Origin: Massilia forsythiae
GTDB taxonomy: Bacteria > Pseudomonadota > Gammaproteobacteria > Burkholderiales > Burkholderiaceae_D
Length of the DNA stretch: 64,000 bases
Direction of reading: 5' to 3'
NCBI RefSeq assembly: GCF_012849555.1
Contig: NZ_CP051685.1
Coordinates: 3,658,001-3,722,000 of the forward strand
Below, piece by piece: positions 15,830 through 25,628 of the stretch. Numbering within the stretch: position 1 is the first letter of the stretch; each line of letters starts with the position of its first letter. Under the pieces are notes generated by a model, which was not told the origin of the DNA, made no database searches, and saw nothing but the letters and a program-made list of their open reading frames with translations. The position numbers and the translations under genes are program-made.

Positions 15830-16222
15830 ATGGCATATTCGGACAAAGTTCTCGACCACTACGAAAACCCGCGCAACGTCGGCGCCTTCGACAAGAACGC
15901 CGACGACGTCGGCACCGGCATGGTCGGCGCGCCGGCCTGCGGCGACGTGATGAAGCTGCAGATCAAGGTGAACGACCAGGGCCTGATCGAAGACGCGAAG
16001 TTCAAGACCTACGGCTGCGGCTCGGCGATCGCCTCCAGCTCGCTGATCACCGAATGGGTGAAGGGCAAGACCCTGGACGAGGCGCTGGCCATCAAGAATA
16101 CCCAGATCGCCGAGGAACTGGCGCTGCCGCCGGTGAAGATCCACTGCTCGATCCTGGCCGAGGATGCGATCAAGGCGGCCGTGGCCGACTACAAGACCAA
16201 GCACGCGACCGAAAACGCGTAA
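15830..16222 (+). CDS. iscU: Fe-S cluster scaffold IscU
   Basis: Scaffold on which [2Fe-2S] clusters are built from IscS sulfur before transfer by HscA/HscB. The 130-residue protein has the three scaffold cysteines in GAPACGDVMKLQI, TYGCGSAIASSS and KIHCSILAEDAI, with the conserved Asp after the first (CGD). The chaperone-recognition motif LPPVK is present just ahead of the third Cys. ATG follows AAGGAGCACTACC. The next gap contains a GTGGACGG palindrome before iscA. Confidence 0.98.
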   Translation: MAYSDKVLDHYENPRNVGAFDKNADDVGTGMVGAPACGDVMKLQIKVNDQGLIEDAKFKTYGCGSAIASSSLITEWVKGKTLDEALAIKNTQIAEELALPPVKIHCSILAEDAIKAAVADYKTKHATENA

Positions 16223-16236
16223 TGCGTTGACCGGCA

Positions 16237-16290
16237 TGCGTGGGGTGGACGGGGCGCCTAGCCGGCTTCGCCGTCCACCCCGCGTAACAC
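16237..16290. repeat. GTGGACGG palindromic repeat inside the isc operon
   Basis: GGGGTGGACGG (from 16242) pairs exactly with CCGTCCACCCC (to about 16282), giving an 11-bp stem around a loop of about 20 bases. It lies between iscU and iscA, so the hairpin could tune message decay or read-through within the operon. It belongs to the same family as 9361, 19961 and 28459. Confidence 0.75.
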
Positions 16291-16312
16291 GTATCCAAGT
16301 TGGAGAAAATTC

Positions 16313-16636
16313 ATGTCCATCACACTGACAGAAAAAGCCGCACGCCACATCACCCGTTACCTCGAGCGCCGGGGCAAGGGTGTCGGCCTGCGCTTCGGTG
16401 TGCGCACCACCGGCTGCTCCGGCCTGGCCTACAAGCTGGAATACGTCGACGAGCCGGGCGGCGAGGACAACATCTTCGAATCGCACGGCGTGAAGGTGTT
16501 CGTTGATCCCAAGAGCCTGCCCTACATCGACGGCACCGAACTCGATTTCGCGCGCGAAGGCTTGAACGAAGGCTTCCGCTTCAACAACCCGAACGTCAAG
16601 GACAACTGCGGCTGTGGCGAAAGCTTCCGCATCTGA
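16313..16636 (+). CDS. iscA: A-type Fe-S carrier IscA
   Basis: A-type iron-sulfur carrier that accepts clusters and hands them to apo-enzymes. 107 residues, the normal size. The three ligands are Cys in [13 protein letters not shown] and the pair in [11 protein letters not shown] at the C terminus, the hallmark of IscA rather than ErpA. The start follows TTGGAGAAAATTC, a good ribosome site. It lies between iscU and hscB, as in other proteobacterial isc operons. Confidence 0.97.
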   Translation: MSITLTEKAARHITRYLERRGKGVGLRFGVRTTGCSGLAYKLEYVDEPGGEDNIFESHGVKVFVDPKSLPYIDGTELDFAREGLNEGFRFNNPNVKDNCGCGESFRI

Positions 16637-16684
16637 GCGCGTCCGCGCGCGTGTCCCATTTTCCGCCAGGCGCAGCACCCACCG

Positions 16685-17200
16685 ATGCAGAACCACTTCG
16701 ACCTGTTCCACCTCCCGCCCCGCTTCGACCTCGACATGGATGCGCTGGACAGCGCCTACCGCGAGGTGCAGGGCCGCGTCCACCCGGACCGCTTCGTCAA
16801 CGCCGGCGATACCGAGAAGCGCGTCGCCATGCAATGGGCCACGCGCGCCAACGAGGCTTACCAGACCCTGCGCAATCCGCAGAAGCGCGCCCAGTACCTG
16901 TGCGAGCTGAACGGCGTCGACATCGGGGCCGAGTCCAACACGGCGATGCCGGTGGACTTCCTGATGCAGCAGATGGAACTGCGCGAGGCGCTGGCCGACG
17001 CGCGTGCCGGCAAGGATGCGGCGGCGCTGGACGCGCTCGACGCCCAGGTGCGCGGCGAGCGCAAGGCGCAGCTGGCGCAGGTCGGCCGGCTGCTCGACGG
17101 CGGCGACTACGCGCAGGCGGCGCAGGGCGTGCGCGCGCTGATGTTCCTCGACAAATTCGGCGACGAGCTGCAGTACGCGTTCGAGGCATTGGAAGCGTGA
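16685..17200 (+). CDS. hscB: Fe-S assembly co-chaperone HscB
   Basis: J-domain co-chaperone that brings IscU to HscA and stimulates its ATPase. 171 residues. The J domain occupies about 1-75 with the HPD motif in [13 protein letters not shown], followed by [21 protein letters not shown]. The C-terminal three-helix bundle ([35 protein letters not shown]) is the IscU-binding part. It is 48 bases after iscA and 42 before hscA. Confidence 0.96.
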   Translation: MQNHFDLFHLPPRFDLDMDALDSAYREVQGRVHPDRFVNAGDTEKRVAMQWATRANEAYQTLRNPQKRAQYLCELNGVDIGAESNTAMPVDFLMQQMELREALADARAGKDAAALDALDAQVRGERKAQLAQVGRLLDGGDYAQAAQGVRALMFLDKFGDELQYAFEALEA

Positions 17201-17242
17201 CGGACGCGATCGCACCAAAAAACAAAACCAGGTAACACGACC

Positions 17243-19132
17243 ATGGCACTACTGCAGATTTCCGAACCCGGCATGTCGACCGCGCCGCACCAGCACCGCC
17301 TGGCGGTGGGCATCGACCTCGGCACCACCAATTCCCTCGTCGCCACCGTGCGCAGCAGCATCCCGGAAGTGCTGAGCGACGAAGACGGCCGAGCGCTGCT
17401 GCCCTCGGTCGTGCGCTACCTGCCGGACGGCCACGCCAACATCGGCCACAAGGCGCAGGCGCACCAGACCACCGACCCGAAGAACACCATCGTCTCGGTC
17501 AAGCGCTTCATGGGGCGCGGCCTGAAGGACATCGCCCACGCCGAGAACCTGCCCTACGATTTCGTGGATTCGCCGGGCATGGTGCAGCTGAGGACCGTGG
17601 CCGGCGTCAAGAGTCCGGTCGAGACCTCGGCCCAGATCCTGGCGACGCTGCGCCAGCGCGCCGAGGATGCGCTGGGCGACGAACTGGTCGGCGCCGTGAT
17701 CACCGTGCCGGCCTACTTCGACGACGCCCAGCGGCAAGCCACCAAGGACGCGGCCCAGCTGGCCGGCCTGAACGTGCTGCGCCTGCTGTCCGAGCCGACC
17801 GCGGCCGCCATCGCCTACGGCCTGGACCACGGCAAGGAAGGCGTGTTCGCGGTGTACGACCTGGGCGGCGGCACCTTCGACATCTCGATCTTGAAATTGT
17901 CCAAGGGCGTGTTCGAGGTGCTGTCCACCGGCGGCGATTCGGCCCTGGGCGGCGACGACTTCGACCAGCGCCTGTTCTGCCACATCACCCAGCAGGCTGC
18001 CTTGTCTCCGCTGTCGGACCAGGACACCGCGACCCTGATGGTCAAGGCGCGCCAGGCCAAGGAACTGCTGTCGACCAACGAGGACACGACCGTCGAGGCG
18101 ATCCTGAAGTCGGGCGAGCTGGTGCAGGTTACCGTCGCCGCCAGGACCTTCGCCGACATCACCCAGCAGCTGGTGGCGAAAACCATGAACGCGGTGCGCA
18201 AGGCGATGCGCGACGCGAACGTGTCGGTGGAAGACGTCGACGGCGTGGTGCTGGTCGGCGGCGCCACGCGCATGCCGCACATCCGCCGCGCCGTGGGCGA
18301 TTACTTCAAGACCATCCCGCACGCCAACATCGATCCGGACAAGGTGGTGGCGCTGGGCGCCGCCATCCAGGCGAACCTGCTGGCCGGTAACCGCGCGGCG
18401 GGCGACGACTGGCTGCTGCTGGACGTGATCCCGCTGTCGCTCGGCATCGAGACCATGGGTGGCCTGGTCGAGAAGATCATCCCGCGCAACTCGACCATCC
18501 CGTGCGCGCGCGCGCAGGAATTCACCACCTTCAAGGATGGCCAGACCGCGCTGGCGGTGCACGTGGTGCAGGGCGAGCGCGAGCTGGTGTCCGACTGCCG
18601 CTCGCTGGCGCGCTTCGAGCTGCGCGGCATCCCGCCGATGGCGGCCGGCGCGGCGCGCATCCGCGTCACGTACCAGGTCGACGCCGACGGCCTGCTGTCG
18701 GTGGCGGCGCGCGAGATGCGATCGAGCGTGGAAGCGTCGATCACCGTCAAGCCGTCCTACGGTTTGGGCGACGACGAGGTGGCGCGCATGCTGCAGGATT
18801 CGTACAATTCCGCCTCCGTCGACATGGCGGCGCGCGCGCTGCGCGAGGAACAGGTCGAGGCCGAGCGCATCCTGCTGGCCACGCAATCGGCGCTCGACGC
18901 CGACAACGAACTGCTCAGCGACGCGGAGCGCGACGCCATCGCGACACTGGTGCAGGCGGTGCGCGATGCCGCCGTGCGCTCCAACGACCAGGGCCTGGAA
19001 GCCGGCGCGCGCCAGAACGCGCTGCACGACGCGGTGCACGCCCTGGCCGACGGTACCGAGGAATTCGCCGCGCGGCGCATGGACAAGAGCGTGCGCAAGG
19101 TGCTGGCGGGGAAATCGCTGGATCAGGTGTAA
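17243..19132 (+). CDS. hscA: Fe-S assembly chaperone HscA (Hsp70)
   Basis: Specialised Hsp70 that binds the LPPVK motif of IscU and drives cluster release. 629 residues, normal length. The nucleotide-binding domain contains [55 protein letters not shown] and [16 protein letters not shown] in order; the substrate-binding beta domain begins about residue 400 ([20 protein letters not shown]) and a helical lid ends the protein. Context fixes it as HscA rather than DnaK. The operon then runs through a repeat pair before fdx. Confidence 0.97.
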   Translation: MALLQISEPGMSTAPHQHRLAVGIDLGTTNSLVATVRSSIPEVLSDEDGRALLPSVVRYLPDGHANIGHKAQAHQTTDPKNTIVSVKRFMGRGLKDIAHAENLPYDFVDSPGMVQLRTVAGVKSPVETSAQILATLRQRAEDALGDELVGAVITVPAYFDDAQRQATKDAAQLAGLNVLRLLSEPTAAAIAYGLDHGKEGVFAVYDLGGGTFDISILKLSKGVFEVLSTGGDSALGGDDFDQRLFCHITQQAALSPLSDQDTATLMVKARQAKELLSTNEDTTVEAILKSGELVQVTVAARTFADITQQLVAKTMNAVRKAMRDANVSVEDVDGVVLVGGATRMPHIRRAVGDYFKTIPHANIDPDKVVALGAAIQANLLAGNRAAGDDWLLLDVIPLSLGIETMGGLVEKIIPRNSTIPCARAQEFTTFKDGQTALAVHVVQGERELVSDCRSLARFELRGIPPMAAGAARIRVTYQVDADGLLSVAAREMRSSVEASITVKPSYGLGDDEVARMLQDSYNSASVDMAARALREEQVEAERILLATQSALDADNELLSDAERDAIATLVQAVRDAAVRSNDQGLEAGARQNALHDAVHALADGTEEFAARRMDKSVRKVLAGKSLDQV

Positions 19133-19182
19133 GGGCTGTTGCTCGAACTCCAGCGGCATTCTGACAGGATACGAACACAAAA

Positions 19183-19308
19183 CGTCGTCCCCGCGAAAGC
19201 GGGGACCCATACTGAATGACAGGATTCGTGGCGTTTGAACCGCCAGCGAATTGCTCAGGAATCGATTCTGGATGCCCGGCATGGGTCCCCGCCTGCGCGG
19301 GGACGACG
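19183..19308. repeat. Paired inverted REP element (BIME-like)
   Basis: CGTCGTCCCCGCG-AAA-GCGGGGACCCATACTG at the left is mirrored by ATGGGTCCCCGCCTGCGCGG GGACGACG at the right, about 95 bases away, giving a 126-bp unit with long inverted ends. It separates hscA from fdx and so lies inside the presumed isc transcript. Confidence 0.8.
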
Positions 19309-19397
19309 GGGTGGCGCAGCGGGCAGAAAGATGTCTGCCAAGCCCGTATGGGATAATGCCCCACCCAAAAAAGCAAATAAACCAACGAGGTAAAGAA

Positions 19398-19739
19398 GTG
19401 CCACAAATCGTCATCCTCCCCCATCCCGTGTTCTGTCCCGACGGCGCCGTGCTCGACGGCCCGGCCGGCAAGTCGATCTGCGACGTCCTGCTCGACAACG
19501 ACATCGACATCGAACACGCCTGCGACCGCGTGTGCGCCTGCACCACCTGCCACGTGGTGGTGCGCGAAGGCTTCGATTCGCTGAACGAGCAGGAAGAAAA
19601 GGAAGAGGACATGCTCGACAAGGCCTGGGGCCTGGAGCCGAACTCGCGTCTGTCGTGCCAGGCGATCATCGCGGACGAGGATCTGGTGGTCGAGATCCCG
19701 AAATACACGATCAACCACGCAGCCGAAAAGAACCATTGA
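19398..19739 (+). CDS. fdx: ISC-system [2Fe-2S] ferredoxin
   Basis: Adrenodoxin-like ferredoxin supplying electrons to cluster assembly. GTG 19398 is chosen: GAGG at 19387-19390 is seven bases upstream and the product begins MPQIVILPHPVFCPDGAVLD, the known N terminus; longer frames run back into the repeat. 113 residues. Cluster ligands are the Cys of ACDRVCACTTCHVVVREG (CX5CX2C) and SRLSCQAI. The acidic stretch LNEQEEKEEDMLDKAWGLEP is typical of the partner-binding surface. Spacing of about 265 bases from hscA is wide because of the REP pair. Confidence 0.95.
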   Translation: MPQIVILPHPVFCPDGAVLDGPAGKSICDVLLDNDIDIEHACDRVCACTTCHVVVREGFDSLNEQEEKEEDMLDKAWGLEPNSRLSCQAIIADEDLVVEIPKYTINHAAEKNH

Positions 19740-19752
19740 CGGGAGGTTTCCC

Positions 19753-19947
19753 ATGAAATGGCAGGACGTGAGCGCCATCGCCGAGGCGCTGCTGGAACGT
19801 TATCCGGACGTCGATCCGTCGACGGTGCGCTTCGTCGATTTGCACAACTGGGTGGTCGGCCTGGACGGCTTCGACGACGACCGCCTGCGCGGCGGCGAAC
19901 GCGTCCTCGAAGCGATCCAGGCCGCGTGGATCGACGAGGCGCGTTGA
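19753..19947 (+). CDS. iscX: Fe-S assembly protein IscX
   Basis: Small acidic protein that binds IscS and iron and modulates assembly rate. 64 residues, full length for the family: MKWQDVSAIAEALLERYPDV, then VRFVDLHNWVVGLDGFDDD, which includes the conserved HxWV and acidic surface. It begins 13 bases after fdx with GGGAGG as ribosome site and is the last gene of the isc operon. Confidence 0.95.
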   Translation: MKWQDVSAIAEALLERYPDVDPSTVRFVDLHNWVVGLDGFDDDRLRGGERVLEAIQAAWIDEAR

Positions 19948-19960
19948 TACAGCAATGCAT

Positions 19961-20063
19961 CGTAGGGTGGACGGCTGCGCCGTCCACGCGTCCAACCAAC
20001 GCGGGCATTCGTTGAACGTGTGGACGGCAAAGCCGCCTCGCCGGCCACGTCCACCCTACCGCG
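19961..20063. repeat. Double GTGGACGGC palindrome
   Basis: The interval opens CGTAGGGTGGACGGCTGCGC CGTCCACGCG and closes GGCCACGTCCACCCTACCGCG, with an internal GTGTGGACGGC. The outer CGTAGGGTGGAC and GTCCACCCTACCG are inverted, so nested stems are possible. It marks the end of the isc operon. Confidence 0.75.
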
Positions 20064-20082
20064 TAATCGGAAGAATACGACA

Positions 20083-21033
20083 ATGAGCAAGAAACAGAAC
20101 AAGGCCACGCAGCAGCCGGCCACCCCAAGACCGGCCCCGTCACTCCACGAACTGGCCCCGGAAATCAAGCCTGGCCAGTCGATCGAGCTGCTCAAGGAAC
20201 TGCACATCCTCACCCGCGACGGCAAGCTGAACCAGGACAGCCGCCGCAAGCTCAAGCAGGTCTACCACCTGGTGCAGTTCATCGAGCCGCTGCTCGAGGA
20301 CGTGCGGGTCGCCCGGGAAGCAAAGGGCGAGCAGGCGCGCGGCGTCAGCGTGGTTGACCACGGCGCCGGCAAGTCCTACCTCGGCTTCATCCTGTATGAC
20401 CTGTTCTTCAAGGGCCGCGCCGACGACTCGCGCATCTATGGCATCGAAACGCGCGAGGAGCTGGTGCAGAAGTCGGGCGCGCTGGCCGAGCGCCTGGGCT
20501 TTCCCGGCATGTCGTTCCTGAATTTGTCGGTGGCGGAATCGACCAGCTCCGACCGGCTGCCGCCCACCGTCGACGTGGTCACCGCGCTGCACGCCTGTAA
20601 CACCGCCACCGACGACGCCATCGACTTCGCGCTGCAGAAGGGGGCGAAGCACATCGTGCTGGTGCCGTGCTGCCAGGCCGAGGTGGCGTCGGTGCTGCGC
20701 AAGAACAAGGGCCGCGACCTGGGCCGCAGCGCGCTCACCGAGATCTGGCGCCACCCGATCCACACGCGCGAGTTCGGCAGCCAGATCACCAACGTGCTGC
20801 GCTGCCTGCGCCTGGAAGCGCACGGCTACCAGGTCACGGTGACCGAGCTGGTGGGTTGGGAACACTCGATGAAGAACGAGCTGATCGTCGCCACCTACAA
20901 AGACCTGCCGCGCAGGCGGCCCGCCGAGCGCCTGCGCGAGGTGCTGGCCGAACTGGGCCTGGACGAGATGGCCGCGCGCTTCGGCGTCGCCCGGCCCGCG
21001 TCCGCCGCGGCTCCGGAAGCGCAACCCGCCTGA
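20083..21033 (+). CDS. SAM-dependent methyltransferase (Methyltransf_32-like)
   Basis: A 316-residue class I methyltransferase. ATG 20083 follows CGGAAGAATACGACA. The N terminus is Lys/Gln/Pro-rich and likely disordered to about residue 30. The SAM-binding glycine loop is VVDHGAGKSYLGFILYD, motif II is near IYGIETREELV, and TALHACNTATDDAIDFAL plus VLVPCCQAEV are the signature of the subgroup that includes GSTCD-like and RNA-modifying methyltransferases. The C-terminal KNELIVATYKDLPRRRP is basic. The substrate is not known. It follows the isc operon across a palindromic repeat and could be read from it. Confidence 0.85.
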   Translation: MSKKQNKATQQPATPRPAPSLHELAPEIKPGQSIELLKELHILTRDGKLNQDSRRKLKQVYHLVQFIEPLLEDVRVAREAKGEQARGVSVVDHGAGKSYLGFILYDLFFKGRADDSRIYGIETREELVQKSGALAERLGFPGMSFLNLSVAESTSSDRLPPTVDVVTALHACNTATDDAIDFALQKGAKHIVLVPCCQAEVASVLRKNKGRDLGRSALTEIWRHPIHTREFGSQITNVLRCLRLEAHGYQVTVTELVGWEHSMKNELIVATYKDLPRRRPAERLREVLAELGLDEMAARFGVARPASAAAPEAQPA

Positions 21034-21117
21034 TACACTGCACGGATGCGGCCGTGCCGCCGCGCGACCGTCCGCATCCGCTGCACCCATCACCGCCACC
21101 ACCGACCGATAGAGACC

Positions 21118-22151
<1,034 letters not shown>

Positions 22152-22152
<1 letters not shown>

Positions 22153-22937
22153 TGAGCGCGACGCGAGAGGGCAATCAGGGCGTGGGCGTGGACGCGCGGC
22201 TTGACGAGGCGGCGGGCGGCGAGGGCATCCGCCTGGCCAAGCGCGTGGCGGCGCAGGTGCCATGCTCGCGCGCCGAGGCCGAGCGCTACATCGCCGGCGG
22301 CTGGGTCGGCGTCGACGGCGCCGTGGTGGAGGATCCAGCCACGCGCGTGACGCCGGCGCAGGCGGTGGCGTTGCTGCCGGGCGCCACGGCGGAGGAGCCG
22401 CTGCCGGTGACGATCCTGTTGCACAAGCCGGCCGGCGTCGCCTGCAGCGCGCTGGCGGCCGATCCGGCGGCGCACCTGAGCGCCGCCACCCTGGCGCCGG
22501 CGCAGGGCGGGCCGGGCGACCAGCGCTTCCTGCAGCGCCACCTGGCCAGGCTGACACTGGCGACGCCGCTGGATACCGAGGCCAGCGGCCTGGTGGTGCT
22601 GAGCCAGGACTGGCGCATGCTGCGCAAGCTGGTCGACGATGGCGCGCGCATCGAGCACGAATACGTGGTCGAGACTGCGGCCGCGGTCGGCGACGAGGCG
22701 CTGCAGGCGGTCGGCGCCGCCTTTGCCGGCGGTAACGCCGCGGTCAAGGTCAGCCGCCAGAGCGAGGCGCGCCTGCGCATCGCCGGCAAGGGTATCGCGC
22801 CTTCGCGTGTCGGCGCGGCTTGCCGCGCCGCCGGGCTGGAGGTCAAGGCGATCCGCCGCCTGCGCGTCGGCCGCATTGCCGTCGGCAGCCTGGCGGCAGG
22901 GCGCTGGCGCTACCTGCAAGAGTTCGAACGCTTCTGA
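22152..22937 (+). CDS. RsuA/RluF-type RNA pseudouridine synthase
   Basis: Isomerises uridine to pseudouridine in rRNA (RsuA/RluB/E/F family). 261 residues. An N-terminal S4 RNA-binding domain is visible as IRLAKRVAAQVPCSRAEAER and YIAGGWVGVDGAVVEDPATR. The catalytic Asp is in ATPLDTEASGLVVLSQD (family: RLD-x-x-T/S-x-GL). IRRLRVGRIAVGSLAAGRWR is the usual C terminus. The region before the catalytic motif is Ala/Gly-rich and more divergent than in RluF. The exact rRNA or tRNA site cannot be assigned. Coupled to ltaE by a one-base overlap. Confidence 0.88.
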
Positions 22938-22970
22938 AGTGCTTTCTAACTGAGCGAGGCAGGAAGCGCC

Positions 22971-23183
22971 ATGCTGCCGCGCCTGCGCACATGCTGTCAG
23001 GTGACCGCGGGTGCGGTGGCCAGCCTGGATTCGCAACTGCCGTATCCTCTGTCGCAGGTGCTGGCGGAAGCGATCGAGGCGCTGGATGGACAATCGTTCG
23101 GTGCGCGCATCCGGACAGCGCGGGCGGCGCAGGAACCGTACGGGCAACAAGCCCAGGGCGATACCGGCCTGGACGAATCGTGA
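22971..23183 (+). CDS. Possible small protein of 70 residues
   Basis: An open frame of 70 codons with codon usage like its neighbours (mostly GC-ending), preceded by AGGAAG five bases before the ATG. The product MLPRLRTCCQVTAGAVASLD... has no domain, membrane segment or signal that I recognise. It follows the pseudouridine synthase by 33 bases. It may be a real small protein or a chance frame in GC-rich DNA; I favour chance slightly. Without it the interval 22938-23304 holds nothing I can identify. Confidence 0.3.
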   Translation: MLPRLRTCCQVTAGAVASLDSQLPYPLSQVLAEAIEALDGQSFGARIRTARAAQEPYGQQAQGDTGLDES

Positions 23184-23304
23184 CGCGAAGCGGCGCGCTT
23201 GCCTGAAATATGCAACTAACCGATAGTATTAAATCGGAAAAAGTCGAGCGAGCAGGCGCAACGATCGTGGAAAGCGCCATCCTTCCGAGGGCGCCAGCGG
23301 GCGT

Positions 23305-23835
23305 TCAGGAAGCCACCGCCTGTACCGCCGGCCGGCCGACCAGGCTGACCAGCCGCGTGCCCGCCAGCCGGTCGTGCAGGAAGCGCCGCTGCGGATCGAG
23401 CAGCGCGGTTGCGCCCCAGGCCACGATGCCGACGCCGACCACGATGCCGACCTGGGCCTTGCCGGTCACGCCGAACAGCGCACACACGGCCAGCGCCGGC
23501 AGGAACCAGCCCCAGGCCAGCAGGTAGCGCAGCACCGCCGTGCGCAGCGGCACGCGCGCGCCGCCGTCGGTCAGCAGGCGCATGCGCCAGGTCTTCATCG
23601 CCAGCGTATGGCCGCTGCCGCTCCAGGCGTGCACGAAATAGGCGCCGGTGACCAGGAACAGGAACACCTTCAGGCCGTACTGGTAGACCGGCTCGTGGTG
23701 GTTGCGCGTGAGCGCCAGCCACAGCGCCACCGCCAGCATCTCGACCGCCGCCAGCAGGAAACTTTCGTACACCATGGCGACCAGGCGGCGCCGGATGCTG
23801 GGACAGGGCAGGGGCGGCGCGGTGGGTTCGCTCAT
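23305..23835 (-). CDS. RDD-family integral membrane protein
   Basis: A 176-residue membrane protein of the RDD family. It shows about three to four hydrophobic spans: FLLAAVEMLAVALWLALT, VFLFLVTGAYFVHAWSG and WGWFLPALAVCALFGV with VGIVVGVGIVAWGATAL. The first helix begins with the conserved SIRRRLVAMVYESFL (Arg of RDD), and KTWRMRLLTDGG matches the core. RDD proteins have been linked to ion or sodium transport, but no substrate is known here. It is the last gene of a minus-strand cluster behind a sigma factor. Confidence 0.88.
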   Translation of the reverse strand: MSEPTAPPLPCPSIRRRLVAMVYESFLLAAVEMLAVALWLALTRNHHEPVYQYGLKVFLFLVTGAYFVHAWSGSGHTLAMKTWRMRLLTDGGARVPLRTAVLRYLLAWGWFLPALAVCALFGVTGKAQVGIVVGVGIVAWGATALLDPQRRFLHDRLAGTRLVSLVGRPAVQAVAS

Positions 23836-23853
23836 GGCGTGGTCGGCAATCCT

Positions 23854-24627
23854 TCAGGCGTTGTTGGGTGTGATGCCCCAGTTGGCCGGCACCGGTTTTT
23901 CCTGCTGGGCCGGCGGCGCCGGCGTGGCGGGAGCGCCGGCCGGCGGCGCGGCCGGGTTCGATGCCGGCACGGCGGGCGCGGCGGGCGCCGCCACGCACGG
24001 CGGCGTGGCCGAGACGGCGTTCCTGACGGTTCCTGCGGGGCAGGCGCTCGCGCCCTGGCCCAGCGGCACGACCTTGGCGTTGGCCTGGGACGGCACCGCC
24101 GGGACGGCGCGCCCGGCCGCGGAAGCCGCCAGCTTTTCCTTCTGTTCGTTCGACAACTGCTGGTAACTCTGCCAGGTGGCGTTCTTCTGCTCGGGGGCGA
24201 TCTTGCGGGTGCGGGTATACGTCTCGCGCGCCAGTTCGCGCTGCTCGGGCGTCAACTTGACCCATTCGCGCATGCGTTCGTGCACGCGCTCCCGCTCTTC
24301 CGGACGCATGGCGCCGAAACGGCTGGCCAGCTGCAGCCACTTCTGCTTGCGCACGCCGTCCATGCCGTCCCACTCGCCCTGCAGCGGCTGCAGCGCCACT
24401 TGCTGGGCCGGGGTGAGGGCACGCCAGTACGGCTTGTCGCCGATCTTGCGCACCGATGCGGCGCCCAGGCCCGCCTGCACCTGGCGCACTGCCGCACCGT
24501 CGCCGGCTGCGTCGCCCGCGGACGGACCGATGGCGCCTTGCCGTCCGATCACCAGCGCAGCCGTGCCGGCAACGAGCACGGCGGCGGCAACGGCAAGGCC
24601 GGCGACTTTACGCTTGTTTGCCGTCAT
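23854..24627 (-). CDS. DUF3106 domain protein with N-terminal membrane anchor
   Basis: A 257-residue protein with one N-terminal hydrophobic helix (VAGLAVAAAVLVAGTAALVIG) followed by a periplasmic region. The DUF3106 part (about 65-165) is a helical array rich in Leu-Thr-Pro-Glu-Gln motifs: ALTPAQQVALQPLQGEWDG, LASRFGAMRPEERERVHERM and WVKLTPEQRELARETY. The remainder is Pro/Ala-rich and ends with PANWGITPNNA. The spacing of LTPEQR motifs recalls zinc-resistance or CpxP-like stress sensors, but that is only an analogy. It is in the sigma-factor cluster, four bases from DUF3619. Confidence 0.85.
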   Translation of the reverse strand: MTANKRKVAGLAVAAAVLVAGTAALVIGRQGAIGPSAGDAAGDGAAVRQVQAGLGAASVRKIGDKPYWRALTPAQQVALQPLQGEWDGMDGVRKQKWLQLASRFGAMRPEERERVHERMREWVKLTPEQRELARETYTRTRKIAPEQKNATWQSYQQLSNEQKEKLAASAAGRAVPAVPSQANAKVVPLGQGASACPAGTVRNAVSATPPCVAAPAAPAVPASNPAAPPAGAPATPAPPAQQEKPVPANWGITPNNA

Positions 24628-24630
24628 CCT

Positions 24631-25062
24631 TTACTGGGCTCGCTGCGGCTGTTGCTGCTGTTGTTGCAGGAGATAGGCGTTGAAACCGTGATCGGTGTAG
24701 GCGGTCAGCGGCAGTTCGTCGGACAGCACGGCGGCATCCAGTTCGGCCAGTTCGGCCACGCGCTCCTCGTGCTGGGCCTGGTAGACGCCGACCAGGCCGC
24801 CCACCATCGCCACCAGCGGCGCCACCACGGCGGCGCGCGCCAGCCACTGCATCGAGAACAGCGACGCCAGCTCGAAGCGCGCACGCTTTCCCTGCGGCTG
24901 GCGCAGGGCCGTCGCCGCCTGCGGGGCGTCGGCCTTTTTGCGCGCCAGCGCCTGCGCGCGCGCGGCGGCCAGGCGGTCCGTGGTGGAAGCCGGCAGTTCG
25001 TCGAGCCGTTCGTTGAGGGCGTGACGGATCTTGTACGCCAGGTTGATGTCGTCGGTATTCAT
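24631..25062 (-). CDS. DUF3619 membrane protein, putative regulator of the adjacent sigma factor
   Basis: A 143-residue protein with a cytoplasmic N terminus (NLAYKIRHALNERLDELPAS), a single membrane segment (AVVAPLVAMVGGLVGVY) and a short periplasmic end containing AELDAAVLSDELPLTAYTDHG and a Gln tract. The topology (short cytoplasmic helix, one span, periplasmic tail) matches a small anti-sigma factor, although DUF3619 has no established role known to me. Its ATG overlaps the stop of the sigma factor gene by four bases (ATGA), so the two are co-translated; this supports a regulatory partnership, by inference. Confidence 0.85.
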   Translation of the reverse strand: MNTDDINLAYKIRHALNERLDELPASTTDRLAAARAQALARKKADAPQAATALRQPQGKRARFELASLFSMQWLARAAVVAPLVAMVGGLVGVYQAQHEERVAELAELDAAVLSDELPLTAYTDHGFNAYLLQQQQQQPQRAQ

Positions 25063-25628
25063 AATTTTATTCCCTTGGCCTCGAGGGCTGCTGCCAGGGC
25101 ATGCGTAGCGCGAGAGCAATGCGTTTTCACGCTGCCCTCGGAGCATCCCATCGCTTGGGCCGTTTCGGCCACGTCCATGTCCTGCCAGTAACGCATGAGG
25201 AAGGCTTCGCGTTGACGTGCCGGGAGCTTTTGTACCTCGTCTTCGATCAGGCGCAGGGTTTGCGCCCGTTCCACCTGGTCCGCGCTCGACTCCGCCGCGG
25301 CCGAACCTTCTTCGGCCTCGTACGAATTCAGTATATCAAAGTCCTCGTCGTCGTCATCCCGCCGGCCCAGCCCTCCGAACAGGGTGACCCAGGTGTTGCG
25401 CACCTTCTCGCGCCGGAAGTAATCCAGGATCGTGGTCTGCAGGATGCGCTGGAACAGCATCGGCAATTCCGCCGCCGGCTTGTCGCCGTATTTTTCCGCC
25501 AGCTTGATCATGGCGTCCTGAACGATGTCGAGCGCTGCCTCGTCCTTGCGGACCGCGTACGCCGCCTGCTTGAAGGCGCGCCGCTCGACACTCTCGAGGA
25601 AATCGTTGAGTTCTTTATCAGTGGCCAT
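25059..25628 (-). CDS. ECF-type RNA polymerase sigma factor
   Basis: A sigma-70 family factor of the ECF group, 189 residues. Region 2 is present as AVRKDEAALDIVQDAMIKLA and FQRILQTTILDYFRREKV; region 4 as LRLIEDEVQKLPARQREAFL, then DMDVAETAQAMGCSEGSVKT, the -35 recognition helix. An acidic linker (RRDDDDEDFDILNSYEAEEG) separates them and is longer than usual. ATG 25628-25626 is preferred to one seven codons upstream because the sigma domain begins at once after it. It leads a four-gene minus-strand operon with DUF3619, DUF3106 and RDD genes. Confidence 0.92.
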   Translation of the reverse strand: MATDKELNDFLESVERRAFKQAAYAVRKDEAALDIVQDAMIKLAEKYGDKPAAELPMLFQRILQTTILDYFRREKVRNTWVTLFGGLGRRDDDDEDFDILNSYEAEEGSAAAESSADQVERAQTLRLIEDEVQKLPARQREAFLMRYWQDMDVAETAQAMGCSEGSVKTHCSRATHALAAALEAKGIKL

